From: Micromonospora sp. ATCC 39149
Lineage (GTDB): Bacteria; Actinomycetota; Actinomycetes; Mycobacteriales; Micromonosporaceae
Assembly: GCF_000158815.1 (NCBI RefSeq)
Contig: NZ_GG657738.1
Location: 255,058 to 297,627 of the forward strand
Reading direction: 5' to 3'
Length of the DNA: 42,570 nucleotides
The notes below the pieces were generated by a model. That model saw only the letters and a list, made by a program, of their open reading frames with translations. It was not told the origin of the DNA and did not search any database. The position numbers were made by a program, and so were the translations under genes. Positions within the stretch are counted from its first letter, which is position 1; every line of letters starts with the position of its first letter. Below, piece by piece: positions 1 through 8,237 of this stretch.

Positions 1-326
1 CGCTGTTCCTGCCGGCCCGGGCGATGCTGCCCTTCGCCTACGCCACCGACCTGGTGCAGCGGGTGTGGCCGTGGCACATCCCGGCCGAGTACGGGGCCTG
101 CTACGTCTGCGCCACCGACGCCCGCCCGCAGGACGTGACCCGGTCGGCGGGGCCCCCACCCCGGCCGATCGGCGAGACGATCGTCGACACGGTGCGTTGG
201 CTGCACCGTACGGGACGGCTCACCGCCGCCCAGGCCGGCCGGGCCGGCGCACCTGTCGAGCCCGCCGCGCCCGCGTCGGGTTCCGTCGAAGCCGCGGCGC
301 CGCCGCGGGAGGAGGCACGACCATGA
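1..326 (+). CDS. NAD-dependent epimerase/dehydratase-like protein, C-terminal end (partial)
   Basis: The reading frame is open from base 3, so the gene enters from outside the window and only about 107 C-terminal residues are visible. The part around GETIVDTVRWLHRTGRL resembles the closing helix of extended SDR enzymes (dihydroflavonol-reductase/epimerase type), where a PxxETL-x-D-T-x-RWL pattern is usual. The cofactor-binding and catalytic residues lie upstream and cannot be checked. The last 35 residues are a low-complexity Ala/Pro/Gly/Glu tail. The TGA stop overlaps the ATG of the next gene (ATGA at 323-326), so the two are probably translationally coupled. The family call rests on this tail only. 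Confidence 0.6.
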   Translation, partial: LFLPARAMLPFAYATDLVQRVWPWHIPAEYGACYVCATDARPQDVTRSAGPPPRPIGETIVDTVRWLHRTGRLTAAQAGRAGAPVEPAAPASGSVEAAAPPREEARP

Positions 327-1024
327 CCATCGTCGAACCGCACCGGCCCCACCCGTCCGGGGCCCCCGCCGTCGCCGCCTACCGTCAGGTCCGGCGGGCC
401 ACGGCGCAGCTAGTCGCCCAGGGGCCGCCCGGGGTGGGCGCGCTGCCGGTGGCGCACTGTCCGGATTGGACGGTACGGGATCTCGTCGCGCACCTGGTGG
501 AGATCTGCGCTCGGGTGCACGGTCGGGTCGCCGGCTCCGCCGCCGCAGCCGTGCCCGACGGCGGGCTGCCGGAGTTGCTGGCCGAGTGGGAGCGGCTGAG
601 CGGGCCGGTGGAGGAGTTCCTGGCCGGCGGGGAGTCGATGGACCGACACATCCTGGTGATGGACGCGTTCACCCACGAGTTGGACCTACGTCAGGCGCTG
701 GGAGTCGCGCCGCCGGTCGACCACCCGGCGCTGCCGGTGGCCTCCGGCGTCCTGTTGAAGGGGTTGTCCGCTTCCCTCGACAACCATGGGCTGCCGCCGC
801 TGGCGGTACAGACCGAGCACGGGCTCACCGTGGCGGGCACGGGCGAGCCGACAGTGACCATGGCCGGCCCGTGGCACGAGGTCTATCTGTCGCTGGCCGG
901 TCGGCGCAGCACGGCGCAGATCCGATCGTTGCGGTGGAGCGCCGATCCGGGTCGCTGGCTGCCGGCATTCACCTGGGGGCCGTTCCGGGTGCCGGAGTCG
1001 TCCGTCGCCGGCTCCATGCGCTGA
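323..1024 (+). CDS. Maleylpyruvate isomerase family mycothiol-dependent enzyme
   Basis: A 233-residue protein starting at an ATG overlapping the previous stop, with GGGAGGAGG about 10 bases before it. Residues 15-125 look like the DinB-like four-helix domain of mycothiol-dependent maleylpyruvate isomerases: the HCPDWTVRDLVAHLVE segment (45-60) supplies one likely metal-binding His (H57), and DAFTHELDLRQALG (114-127) supplies a second (H118). The usual Glu four residues before that His appears as Asp114. The family uses mycothiol, the actinobacterial low-molecular-weight thiol, for isomerisation or conjugation; the substrate here is unknown. Coupling to a dehydrogenase suggests joint action on one small molecule, which is inference. 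Confidence 0.8.
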   Translation: MTIVEPHRPHPSGAPAVAAYRQVRRATAQLVAQGPPGVGALPVAHCPDWTVRDLVAHLVEICARVHGRVAGSAAAAVPDGGLPELLAEWERLSGPVEEFLAGGESMDRHILVMDAFTHELDLRQALGVAPPVDHPALPVASGVLLKGLSASLDNHGLPPLAVQTEHGLTVAGTGEPTVTMAGPWHEVYLSLAGRRSTAQIRSLRWSADPGRWLPAFTWGPFRVPESSVAGSMR

Positions 1025-1049
1025 GTCTCTACCACCGCTGTCGGCTGAC

Positions 1050-1074
1050 GGCCGGTGCCCCCGTTCCACCGGCC
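1050..1074. terminator. Hairpin after the isomerase gene
   Basis: A perfect 8-bp inverted repeat (GGCCGGTG / CACCGGCC, loop of 9) lies 26 bases beyond the stop of the + strand isomerase gene. The 210-base gap separates it from the convergent AraC gene. There is no T-tract, so it is only terminator-like. Confidence 0.4.
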
Positions 1075-1234
1075 TGCCGCCATCTTCGAGAGGGGTGTGC
1101 CTGGGCGCGTGGCCGGGTCCCGTTCGGCCCGCGCCCTCATTCCCCGGTGGCAGCCGCGCCGCCCGGTCCGCGTCCCCGTCCCGGCACCGGCTCGCGGCTC
1201 GGGGTGCGGGTTCGCCACCGCCCGGGGGCGACGG

Positions 1235-2053
1235 TCAAGACTTGGCCCGGTGCAGCATTCGCGACGACCGGGCAGGGCGTCGGTCGTTGCGGGCGAAGGC
1301 GTGCCGGTTGCGGCTGACGGGGTCGGTGCTGTCCAGTTCCGGCAGCGCGATCAGGATGGGCAGGTCGAACACCCCGGTGTGGTGCAGTTCCAGGTCCACC
1401 GTGACGTTGGCGCCGGCGGCCACGGTGAGCGCGTCGTACGAGCCGACCGCCAGGGGGCGGCGCATGGACGGACGGGCCGCGATGTCACCGAGCGCTATCG
1501 CCGCGGCACGCAGGTACCACTCCCCCTCCGGCACGTCGCGCAGCACGTATTCGCCGGAGGCCTCCAGGATGTCGCAGGAGGCCGGCAGGCCCTGCACGAT
1601 GGGGCTGTCGAAGACGCCGACGTACACCTTGACCGGCACGTCGACCGGGGGCAGTGCGAGCCGGCCGGTGATGGTGGCCCGCCGCCGCGGACCGGCCGTG
1701 CGGGTGCGGGACAGTTGCGGGATGCCGTGCTCGGCGAGCCAGCGGTAGCGGGCCGGTGAGATGCCCACGCTGCGGGTGAACCGGCTGATGAACGTGCCCA
1801 GGCTGTTGTAGCCGACCGCGTAGGCGATGTCGGTGACGCTCATGTTCGTTTCGAGCAGCAGGTTCTTGGCCTTGTAGAGCCGGATCGCGGTCAGGAAACG
1901 CCCCGGCGAAGTGCCCGTCTTGGACCGGAACAGCCGAGAGAAGTAAAAGCGGCTGAGAAAGGCAGAATCGGCCATAGCATCGAGTGACAGAGGTTCATGG
2001 TATCGATCCCACATGATCGAGATGGCTCTTTCGACGGCGTTGTGCATGGCCAA
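1235..2053 (-). CDS. AraC-family transcriptional regulator with N-terminal HTH and C-terminal beta-sandwich-like domain
   Basis: The 272-residue protein begins with an AraC/XylS double helix-turn-helix (about residues 8-108): LDAMADSAFLSRFYFSRLFR is the first unit and VTDIAYAVGYNSLGTFISRF the second, with the typical SPARYR end. Unlike classical AraC proteins, the DNA-binding part comes first. The remaining ~165 residues are beta-rich with a GEYVLRDVPEGEWYLRAAA stretch like carboxypeptidase-regulatory-type or prealbumin-like sandwiches, and may sense a ligand. The product probably controls its own promoter or neighbouring redox genes; no target is shown by the sequence. The region upstream holds three inverted repeats. 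Confidence 0.85.
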   Translation of the reverse strand: MAMHNAVERAISIMWDRYHEPLSLDAMADSAFLSRFYFSRLFRSKTGTSPGRFLTAIRLYKAKNLLLETNMSVTDIAYAVGYNSLGTFISRFTRSVGISPARYRWLAEHGIPQLSRTRTAGPRRRATITGRLALPPVDVPVKVYVGVFDSPIVQGLPASCDILEASGEYVLRDVPEGEWYLRAAAIALGDIAARPSMRRPLAVGSYDALTVAAGANVTVDLELHHTGVFDLPILIALPELDSTDPVSRNRHAFARNDRRPARSSRMLHRAKS

Positions 2054-2089
2054 TCACTCCATTCAGTGAACACGTTGCGGACACTCCGG

Positions 2090-2155
2090 CCATACCCGGC
2101 AATGCCTGACCGGGTATGGGGTCGCCGGTCGCGGGGGTGGCCCGCGACCGGCGAC
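2090..2155. promoter_or_regulatory. Two adjacent hairpins upstream of the AraC gene
   Basis: Two perfect inverted repeats stand side by side 37-102 bases before the AraC start. The first pairs CCATACCCGG (2090-2099) with CCGGGTATGG (2110-2119). The second pairs GTCGCCGGTCGCGGG (2121-2135) with its complement (2141-2155), a 15-bp stem with a 5-base loop. They could form structures in the AraC leader, act as operators, or terminate transcription arriving from the 3533-2469 gene. The rest of the 415-base gap (2054-2468) is relatively AT-rich from about 2310 and contains no gene. Confidence 0.45.
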
Positions 2156-2271
2156 GTGGTCCTGCCAGGGTCGCCACGACATCGTCGTCGTCGCACCGCA
2201 GGGGAACAGGTGTTCGATCGCCCGACGAGAATTGCGGGAGAAATGCCAGCCCACCGACCTGGCCAGGCGGT

Positions 2272-2307
2272 GTAAGTACGGACCGAAAGTTATCGGACCG
2301 CACTTAC
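2272..2307. repeat. Imperfect inverted repeat
   Basis: GTAAGTACGGACCG (2272-2285) faces CGGACCGCACTTAC (2294-2307), pairing at 12 of 14 positions with an 8-base loop containing AAAGTTAT. It lies between the AraC gene and the 3' end of the next - strand gene, and could be an operator or a weak terminator. Confidence 0.35.
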
Positions 2308-2468
2308 TGTGAGTATCCCAAGTGGTCCGGATGGAGTAGGACGATACCATGCACAGAGATCAATCAATATGGGGTTTCAAATGTTCCCACACCCGGCGAG
2401 GCGATTTAATCTGACAGACGCAGCGAATATCCGAATTGGTCGGCGATGCGAGTCCTGTCCGGAGGCCA

Positions 2469-3533
2469 TCAGCACGGACCCGTGAGCTTGCCGCCCAGCC
2501 ACCGGGCCGCGGCCATCGCCGACCAGGAGGAGATCTCCACCAGCATCCGGTCGTCAGCGCCGGTTACCCGGCAGTCCCGCACGACCGTCGGGTCCACCTG
2601 GTAGGAGGCGAAGGCGACCAGCAGGGCCAGCCGGGCGACGGGCCGCTGAGGCTCGGGCAGCCCGGTGACCAGTTCCTCCACCCAAGCCCGGCTGATCCCC
2701 CGCGGACCGCCGTGCCAGCCCACCAGGTTGACCAGCACCAGGTCGCGGACCTCCTCGGGCACCGAACGCCGACCCGCCTCGTCGATCGCGGCGCACGCCC
2801 GGCCGAACGCCTCCGCGATCGTCGGGTGGCCGGCCGCCCAGGACAGGTCCGCCGGCAGCGGCGCGGCCGGCAGCAGGTCCAGCGAGAGACCCGGCCCGTG
2901 CGGGCGTCGGGACGCGCCCATCATGGCCCAGCCGAGCACCCGCAGCACCACGGGCAGCGCGAACTCCGGCACCCCCGGCGGCAACGGCACGTCGCGCAGG
3001 AACACGTTCACCACCCGGTTGAGGTAGTGCAGCAGCACCGCCACCCCGGCCAGTTCCGGTGTCTGGGCGGCGGGGAACGGCGGCCCGTCCAGCGGCGTCC
3101 TCCCGCCGGCCGGCATCGCCCAGCCGACGATCCCCTCCAGCTCCGCCCCGCCGCCGGCAGGCCCGGGGTCGGACCCGGCCGCCCCGTCGATGCCGGCGCC
3201 GGCGAGCAGACCCAGCGCGTTGTTGTGAATGGTCGCGCAGTACGGGCAGGCGTTGCCCAGCGAGACCGCGGTAGCCACCGCCTCCTTGGCCGCGCGCGGG
3301 GCGGCGCCGGTAACGATCAGCGTCTCCCGCAGCAGCACCCACGCGGCGGCCAGCACCTCCGGCGCCGGGGCGTGCAGGGCCACCGGTGGGGCCAGCACAC
3401 CGAAGTCCCTTTCCACCTGCCTGTACACCTCGGCCACCAGACCACTGGCCCGCCCGCGACGCACCGCGTCGACGTATCGGATCTGCGTCAACCCGAGCGC
3501 GCCCAGCACCGGTCGCAGAACACTTGCCGGCAT
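2469..3533 (-). CDS. Carboxymuconolactone decarboxylase/AhpD-family protein (long form)
   Basis: The best start is the ATG at 3533, which has GAGG six bases before it; an in-frame ATG four codons earlier and a longer extension lack this. The 354-residue product carries the AhpD-like motif E-x11-C-P-Y-C-x3-H (E84, C96, C99, H103), which in AhpD forms the peroxidase/disulfide-reductase centre. The family is usually 150-200 residues. Here a second ~200-residue helical part follows, probably a second, cysteine-free CMD-like repeat, suggesting a fused pseudo-dimer. It probably handles peroxide or acts on a cyclic substrate; the substrate is unknown. It diverges from a second AhpD-like gene. Confidence 0.75.
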   Translation of the reverse strand: MPASVLRPVLGALGLTQIRYVDAVRRGRASGLVAEVYRQVERDFGVLAPPVALHAPAPEVLAAAWVLLRETLIVTGAAPRAAKEAVATAVSLGNACPYCATIHNNALGLLAGAGIDGAAGSDPGPAGGGAELEGIVGWAMPAGGRTPLDGPPFPAAQTPELAGVAVLLHYLNRVVNVFLRDVPLPPGVPEFALPVVLRVLGWAMMGASRRPHGPGLSLDLLPAAPLPADLSWAAGHPTIAEAFGRACAAIDEAGRRSVPEEVRDLVLVNLVGWHGGPRGISRAWVEELVTGLPEPQRPVARLALLVAFASYQVDPTVVRDCRVTGADDRMLVEISSWSAMAAARWLGGKLTGPC

Positions 3534-3550
3534 CACGCACCTCATCCATC

Positions 3551-3581
3551 TCTGCGAATTGAAAAACAGGTTATCTGCGAA
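3551..3581. promoter_or_regulatory. 8-bp direct repeat between the divergent AhpD-like genes
   Basis: TCTGCGAA occurs at 3551-3558 and again at 3574-3581, a 23-base period, in an AT-rich patch just upstream of the 3533 start. Two turns of spacing and this position make it a candidate operator overlapping the promoter of the - strand gene. The remaining gap to 3860 shows no gene. Confidence 0.3.
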
Positions 3582-3860
3582 AAGTGGCCTGAGCCAGTAG
3601 GCAGTACGGTTCAACCCCGCCGTCGGTTCAACCACCGGACAGTTCCCGCACTAGGCAATCTGGGAGAGCACTGGAGCTGCGACGACGTGCCATCATGGGC
3701 CAGCGGAATCGCTGCCCGACCGCCGTCGCCAGCGTTTCCGTGTTGCCCCGCAGCCCCGTCGGAGATTGCTGCGGCCAGCGCCGACAGCGACCATGCTTCG
3801 TCGTGGAACGCAACGTCGCTCGCCTGGCCCGGGATCGCCCGAGCAACGAGGAGATGGCTC

Positions 3861-4460
3861 ATGGAAACGACGACGAGACAGCCGGGAATCAGAGTCCCGC
3901 TGATTGACGAGGATCAGGCGCAGGGCCGCACCGCCGAACTCTACGAAGAAATCAAGACGGTCACCGGGTTGCCATTCGTGCCCGACATGTTCCGGCTCAC
4001 CTCCACCAACCCGCGGCTGCTCGCGGTGGTGCTCGCCGGCTACGGCGGCGTCTTCGGCGGGGACACCCTGCCCCGCGACATCAAGGAGCTGATCTCGGCC
4101 TGGACGTCCAAGCTGAACGGCTGCCCGTACTGCGTCGGGACGCACAGTTGGTTCCTGAGCCAGTTCGGCGGCAGCGACGAGTTGCTGGAGGCGGTGTCGA
4201 ACGCCAACACCGCCGAGGAACTGCCGGTCGACGAGCGCACCATGCCGCTCATGCAGCTGGTGACGAAGGTGAGCACTGGCGCGTACAAGATCACCGACGC
4301 GGACTGGGAGAAGGCGGCGGCGGCCGGCTGGAGCGACGCCGAGATGCTGGAGGCGGTCTTCTGCGCCTGCCTGTTCGCGTTCATCAACCGGCTGGTCGAC
4401 GCCACCGGACTGGGCTCGTCGGTCGACCGCAGCCGCATCGCGCGGCTGGGCGACGAGTGA
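3861..4460 (+). CDS. AhpD-like carboxymuconolactone decarboxylase family protein
   Basis: A 199-residue protein from the ATG at 3861, preceded by ACGAGGAGA at a normal distance. Residues 74-100 hold the AhpD signature E77...C88-P-Y-C91-x3-H95, the redox centre of alkylhydroperoxidase D and its relatives. Length is normal for the family and the protein appears cytoplasmic. It is followed after 25 bases by an SDR gene on the same strand, so the two probably form an operon. Divergence from a longer relative suggests a shared oxidative or catabolic function. The exact substrate cannot be read from sequence. Confidence 0.8.
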   Translation: METTTRQPGIRVPLIDEDQAQGRTAELYEEIKTVTGLPFVPDMFRLTSTNPRLLAVVLAGYGGVFGGDTLPRDIKELISAWTSKLNGCPYCVGTHSWFLSQFGGSDELLEAVSNANTAEELPVDERTMPLMQLVTKVSTGAYKITDADWEKAAAAGWSDAEMLEAVFCACLFAFINRLVDATGLGSSVDRSRIARLGDE

Positions 4461-4485
4461 CCTCCGGCCGGGAAGGGACGCCCTC

Positions 4486-5361
4486 ATGACCCTGTCACGC
4501 GCCATCCTGCTGACCGGCGCCTCGTCGGGCACCGGCATGTCCTCGGGCAGCGGCAAGGCCACCGCGCTGCGGCTGCACCGCGCCGGCTGGCCGGTCTACG
4601 CCACCGGACGCAACGTGGAGGCCCTGGAAGACCTGGCCGCCGAGGGCATCACGGTGCTCTACCTGGACGTCAACGACGAGGAGTCGATGGCCGCGGCGGT
4701 CAAGCGGATCACCGACGAGCACGGGGCGGTCGGCACGCTGATCAACAACGCCGCGTACAGCCTCAACGGCACCATCGGCGAGACCCCGATGGACGAGGTC
4801 CGCGCCCAGTTCGAGACGAACGTCTTCGGGCTGTGCCGGCTCACCCAGATGGTCCTGCCCGGCATGCGGGAGCAGGGCGGTGGCCGGGTGATCATGATGT
4901 CGTCGATCTTCGGCATGTTCGCCACCCCGGGGCGGGGCTACTACCAGGCCACGAAGCACGCGCTGGAGGCCATCAGCGACTCCCTGCGCCTGGAGGTGGC
5001 CCCCTTCGGCATCAAGGTGGTGGTGCTCCAGCCGGCACCCATCCTGGGCGGCTTCGTGCCCGACAGCGTCGCCGACCTGGGCATGGACTCGCACGAGAAC
5101 CCCGCGCTGTACCGGGACTTCTGGGAGCACTTCGTCGACTGGCACCAGGCTTACCGGCTCAGTGACAACCCGCCGTTGCGCGGCAAGATCGCCGTGCGCG
5201 CGGAGAACGTCGCGAAGGTCCTCGAGACGGCGGTGTCCACCCCGAACCCGCGCATCCGCTACCGGCTCGGCATGCCGCCGCGGCTGCTGCCGAAGATGCG
5301 GGCGATCATCGGTGAGCGTGGGTGGGAGAAGTTCGTACGCGCGTTCTTCCCCATCCCCTGA
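4486..5361 (+). CDS. SDR family NAD(P)-dependent oxidoreductase
   Basis: A 291-residue classical short-chain dehydrogenase: Rossmann glycine motif near residues 10-23, NNAA at 87-90, Ser140, and the Tyr153-x3-Lys157 catalytic pair in YYQATK. The glycine motif is unusual. Where TGASSGIGKATA is normal, this protein has TGASSGTGMSSGSGKATA, about six extra residues that look like a local duplication of the SSG segment. The extra residues would lie beside the cofactor pyrophosphate. The C-terminal region (about 190-290) is longer than in minimal SDRs and resembles forms acting on hydrophobic alcohols or ketones. It follows the AhpD-like gene closely and is likely co-transcribed. Confidence 0.88.
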   Translation: MTLSRAILLTGASSGTGMSSGSGKATALRLHRAGWPVYATGRNVEALEDLAAEGITVLYLDVNDEESMAAAVKRITDEHGAVGTLINNAAYSLNGTIGETPMDEVRAQFETNVFGLCRLTQMVLPGMREQGGGRVIMMSSIFGMFATPGRGYYQATKHALEAISDSLRLEVAPFGIKVVVLQPAPILGGFVPDSVADLGMDSHENPALYRDFWEHFVDWHQAYRLSDNPPLRGKIAVRAENVAKVLETAVSTPNPRIRYRLGMPPRLLPKMRAIIGERGWEKFVRAFFPIP

Positions 5362-5373
5362 CCGCGAGCACGG

Positions 5374-5402
5374 GCGGCGCCGACGGATCTCGTCGGCGCC
5401 GC
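5374..5402. terminator. Bidirectional terminator-like hairpin between SDR and copC
   Basis: A perfect 12-bp stem, GCGGCGCCGACG (5374-5385) with its complement at 5391-5402, and a 5-base loop GATCT. It begins 13 bases after the SDR stop and lies beyond the likely end of the convergent copC gene. No long T-run follows on either strand. Confidence 0.6.
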
Positions 5403-5424
5403 TCGGCGTTGCCCGGGGGTGCCG

Positions 5425-6055
5425 TCATGTGGTGCCGCCCGTCAGTTCCGGGAATTCGTCGACGCCGCAGGACCATCGGCCCGGGCCGCTGGCGCGGACG
5501 CAGCCACAGCAGGGCGAGTACCGCGGCCACGACCGCGCCGTCGACGAACAGCAGGAAACGCGCTGAAGCCGTCGATGCCGTGCCCGTGCGCGTCGACGAC
5601 CACGTCCGTGCTGGCTCGGCGCGCGGCGTCGTCCAGGGGGGCCGGAGCGACGCCGGTGCCCACGCTGAACCGGTGCGCCCCGGTGACGGCCGTGCCGTCG
5701 GCGAAGGTGACGTGGTAGGCGACCGTGTAGTCGCCGGGGGCGTCGACGCGCAGCGGCAGCCCGCAGCCCGGCTGGAGCCGGCACGGATCGGCTCGGCGTC
5801 GGTGACCCGCCGGCTCGCGGCGTCGAGCACCGCGACGTGCGACTGCCCCTCGTCGACACCGGCGTCGAGGTCCAACGTCACCTCGGCCGGCGCGGCGGTG
5901 AGCACCGCGCCGGCCGGCGGGTCGGCGGAGACCAGGCCACCGTCGGCCCGGGCCACGCCGGGGGCGAGCGCGAGCAGCCCGGCGACCGCCGCGAGCACGG
6001 CGGCGACGGCCGCCCGTCGACGGCCGCCGGACGGAGGGCTCAGCTCACGCGGCAT
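5425..6055 (-). CDS. CopC-domain protein, interrupted by two compensating frameshifts
   Basis: The start at 6055 gives a signal peptide (about residues 1-38, ending ARADGG) and a CopC N-terminal half (VSADPPAGAVLTAAPAEVTL). Around 5772-5782 the CopC pattern moves to another frame, where PGDYTVAYHVTFADGTAVTG and HRFSVGTG are typical copper-resistance CopC text. Around 5556-5562 (at AAACGCG) it returns to the first frame for one membrane helix (LLFVDGAVVAAVLALLWLRP) and a basic end. One base appears to be missing at the first site and one extra at the second. The exact stop is uncertain: 5425 in one frame, or 5306 in the signal-peptide frame, which would run through the terminator. CopC proteins bind copper outside the membrane. 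The gene overlaps the upstream membrane gene by 11 bases. Confidence 0.7.
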
Positions 6056-6635
6056 GGGGCACGAGGGACCGGCCGGCGACGTGGTGCCCGCCGCAGCTGC
6101 ACGTCATGAGCTCCTGCTCGCGCCGGTTGGGGCGCAGGTGCAGGTACATCGCGATCACCATGGGGATGAACACCACCGAGTTGTAGAACAGGTGCAGCTC
6201 CACCCGCGGCAGCACGAGCTGGAGGATGCTGGTCGGCACCTTCTGGCCGAAGAACACGGTGCCGGCCTGCGCCTGCCACAGCAACAGGAAGTGCTCGACG
6301 TGGTGCCAGAACTGGATGGCCAGCGCCACCGTCCACCAGGTACGGGCGCGCCCGACGAAGCCCCGGCGTAGCGCGAACAGGAGGACCAGCATCACGATGG
6401 CGTAGCCGTAGTGCAGCCACTCGGAGGAAACCAGCCACGGGAAGAACTGGCCCAGCACGCCCCGCGACTTGGGGCGGGGCATACCGAGCACCCAGATCTG
6501 GTACGCCTGGACCAGGTGCTCGGCCCAGTGCGCCAGCACGACGACGAGGAAGACGTTGAGGGCCGCCCGGTGGTGGGCCCCGTTGAGCCGCGCGAGCAGC
6601 CCCGAGGACGGAGCGGCGGCGAGGGGTTGGGTCAT
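6045..6635 (-). CDS. His-rich integral membrane protein, unknown function
   Basis: The ATG at 6635 is preferred because GGAAGG lies eight bases before it. The 196-residue protein has about four membrane helices (near 25-48, 73-92, 101-123, 148-166). Two of them carry the same motif H-x-x-E-H (HWAEH and HHVEH), each followed by Gln, and the cytosolic or external tail has CSCGGHH. These are plausible metal or haem ligands, which is inference. The stop overlaps the start of the CopC gene, so the two are translationally coupled and a joint role in copper handling is likely. I recognise no characterised family. Confidence 0.7.
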   Translation of the reverse strand: MTQPLAAAPSSGLLARLNGAHHRAALNVFLVVVLAHWAEHLVQAYQIWVLGMPRPKSRGVLGQFFPWLVSSEWLHYGYAIVMLVLLFALRRGFVGRARTWWTVALAIQFWHHVEHFLLLWQAQAGTVFFGQKVPTSILQLVLPRVELHLFYNSVVFIPMVIAMYLHLRPNRREQELMTCSCGGHHVAGRSLVPHAA

Positions 6636-6859
6636 CTTTGGCACCTTCCGTGGATACGTGGGGGATTCCGCACTACGGTCCGAGGAGGACGGGACAGCGG
6701 CTTGCCGCGAAGCTAACCGGCCGCCCCACTCCGCGGTTCCTCCAGATTGCCCAGCTGCTGTCGGCTATCTGCTCCTCCGGGGGACAACTCCGGATGCCGA
6801 TCCGCCGGCAACACCGCCGCGATCGACCTCGATCGACCTCGACCGGAGCCGAAGCCGGG

Positions 6860-8208
6860 TCAGGACCCGATCCAGTTGGCGTGGAAGCCGCTGGGCACCC
6901 GGCCCGGCAGGTGCACCACGGCGACCGGCGGGCCGGTGAAGTCGCCGGCGTCGAGCACGACCAGGTCACTGCGGTCGGTGCGCCCGTCGTGGACGTAGGT
7001 CAGCAGCCACCCGTCGTCCTCCGCCGAGAGCGGGCCGCGCGGCACGAACACCGCCTCCCCCGCCTCCCGGTACGGCCCGAAGTCGTGCACCGCCACCTCC
7101 CTGCGCAGCAGGTCGTGACGCAGCAGCGCCGAGCCGCCCAGTACCCCCGCCCCGGACTGCATGGCGACGGTGTAGGCGTACCGGTGCGGCATCGTCTTGC
7201 GGCGCTCGTCGATGCGGGGGAACTCCTGCGGGATGTCGTCGAGCTGCTCGGCGGCGACGGTGCCGCGGGTCAGGTCCAGCGTCCAGCGCCACAGGGTCGG
7301 CGCGGACTCGCCGGGGGCGTGCAGGTCGCGGTCGAAGACCCGGTCGTGGCGCACCACGTCGACCACGCAGGTGTCGTCGAACTTCGTAAGGCTTTGACGG
7401 GGTGGAACACGTAGCAGGGGTCGACGTCGAACCAGCGCACGTCGGCCCCGCGCCCCTCCCGGGGCAGCAGCCCGATCCGGGCCGGCCGCCCGGGCGACCA
7501 CGCGTACGGGAAGCGGGAGCCGGCCTGGGCCAGCGCCGGCCGGAAGGTGACCGGAAGGTCGAACAGCACCGAGTGCCGGTCGGTCAGCGCCAGCGAGTGC
7601 ATCAGCGGCGGCCCGGTGACGTCGACGCGCTCGCTGCGGCGCACCCGCCCCTCGGGGGTCAGCACGAGGTGCTCGACGTACGGCAGCTCGTGGTAGTAGG
7701 CCACGGCGAACAGCTCCCCGGTGACCGGGTCGCACTCGGCGTGGGCGGCGAAGCCGTGCGGCAGGGTGGCGTCGAAGTCGAGCCGGGCCACCGAGCCCAG
7801 TTCGTCGTCCAGCTCGACCGGCAGCACGCCCGCCTCGCCGAGGGCCAGGGTGCGCCCGCCGTGCCGGATGACGTTGGCGTTGGCGTTGTCGGACAGCCCG
7901 TGCCGGGGGCCGGGCAGGGCGAGCTCGCCCAGGGCGCGGGTGGCGCGGTCGGTGCGGATCCACCGGTTGCGGTACCACAGCGCACGGCCTTCGCGCAGGC
8001 GCACCCCGTGCACCATTCCGTCGCCGACCAGGGCGTGGCCGGGCCGGTCACCGCCCATCGGGTTCGGCCCGATGCGGACGAAGCAGCCGTCCAGCTCGGC
8101 GGGCAGCCGCCCGGTGACCGTCAGGTCGAGCTCCGTCGCCTCGGTGGCGACGGGGCGCCGGTTGTCGTTTCGGGAGAGGGTCTTGGGGGCGGGGGCGACG
8201 ACGCTCAT
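6860..8208 (-). CDS. Carotenoid oxygenase (carotenoid cleavage dioxygenase family), frameshifted
   Basis: The ATG at 8208 has GGAGG five to six bases upstream. The reconstructed protein is about 449 residues, normal for bacterial carotenoid/retinoid cleavage oxygenases. The four iron-binding histidines are recognisable: PHGFAAHAE, MHSLALTD, YVFHPVKA, and the near-terminal PSGFHANWIG. The reading frame breaks at about 7381-7400, directly after the third His; TKFDDTCVVDVVRHDRVFD continues in another frame, as expected for the family. One base is probably missing there. The enzyme would cleave a carotenoid or stilbene-type double bond with O2. It diverges from a TetR gene, with operator-like palindromes between them. 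Confidence 0.85.
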
Positions 8209-8237
8209 TGGATCCTCCACAAGGTGGCGCGATCTTT

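Noticed and set aside
5306..5424. Extension of the copC frame to the stop at 5306
   Set aside because: It would run through the terminator hairpin and into the convergent SDR gene, and the residues are Arg/Pro-rich without CopC character.
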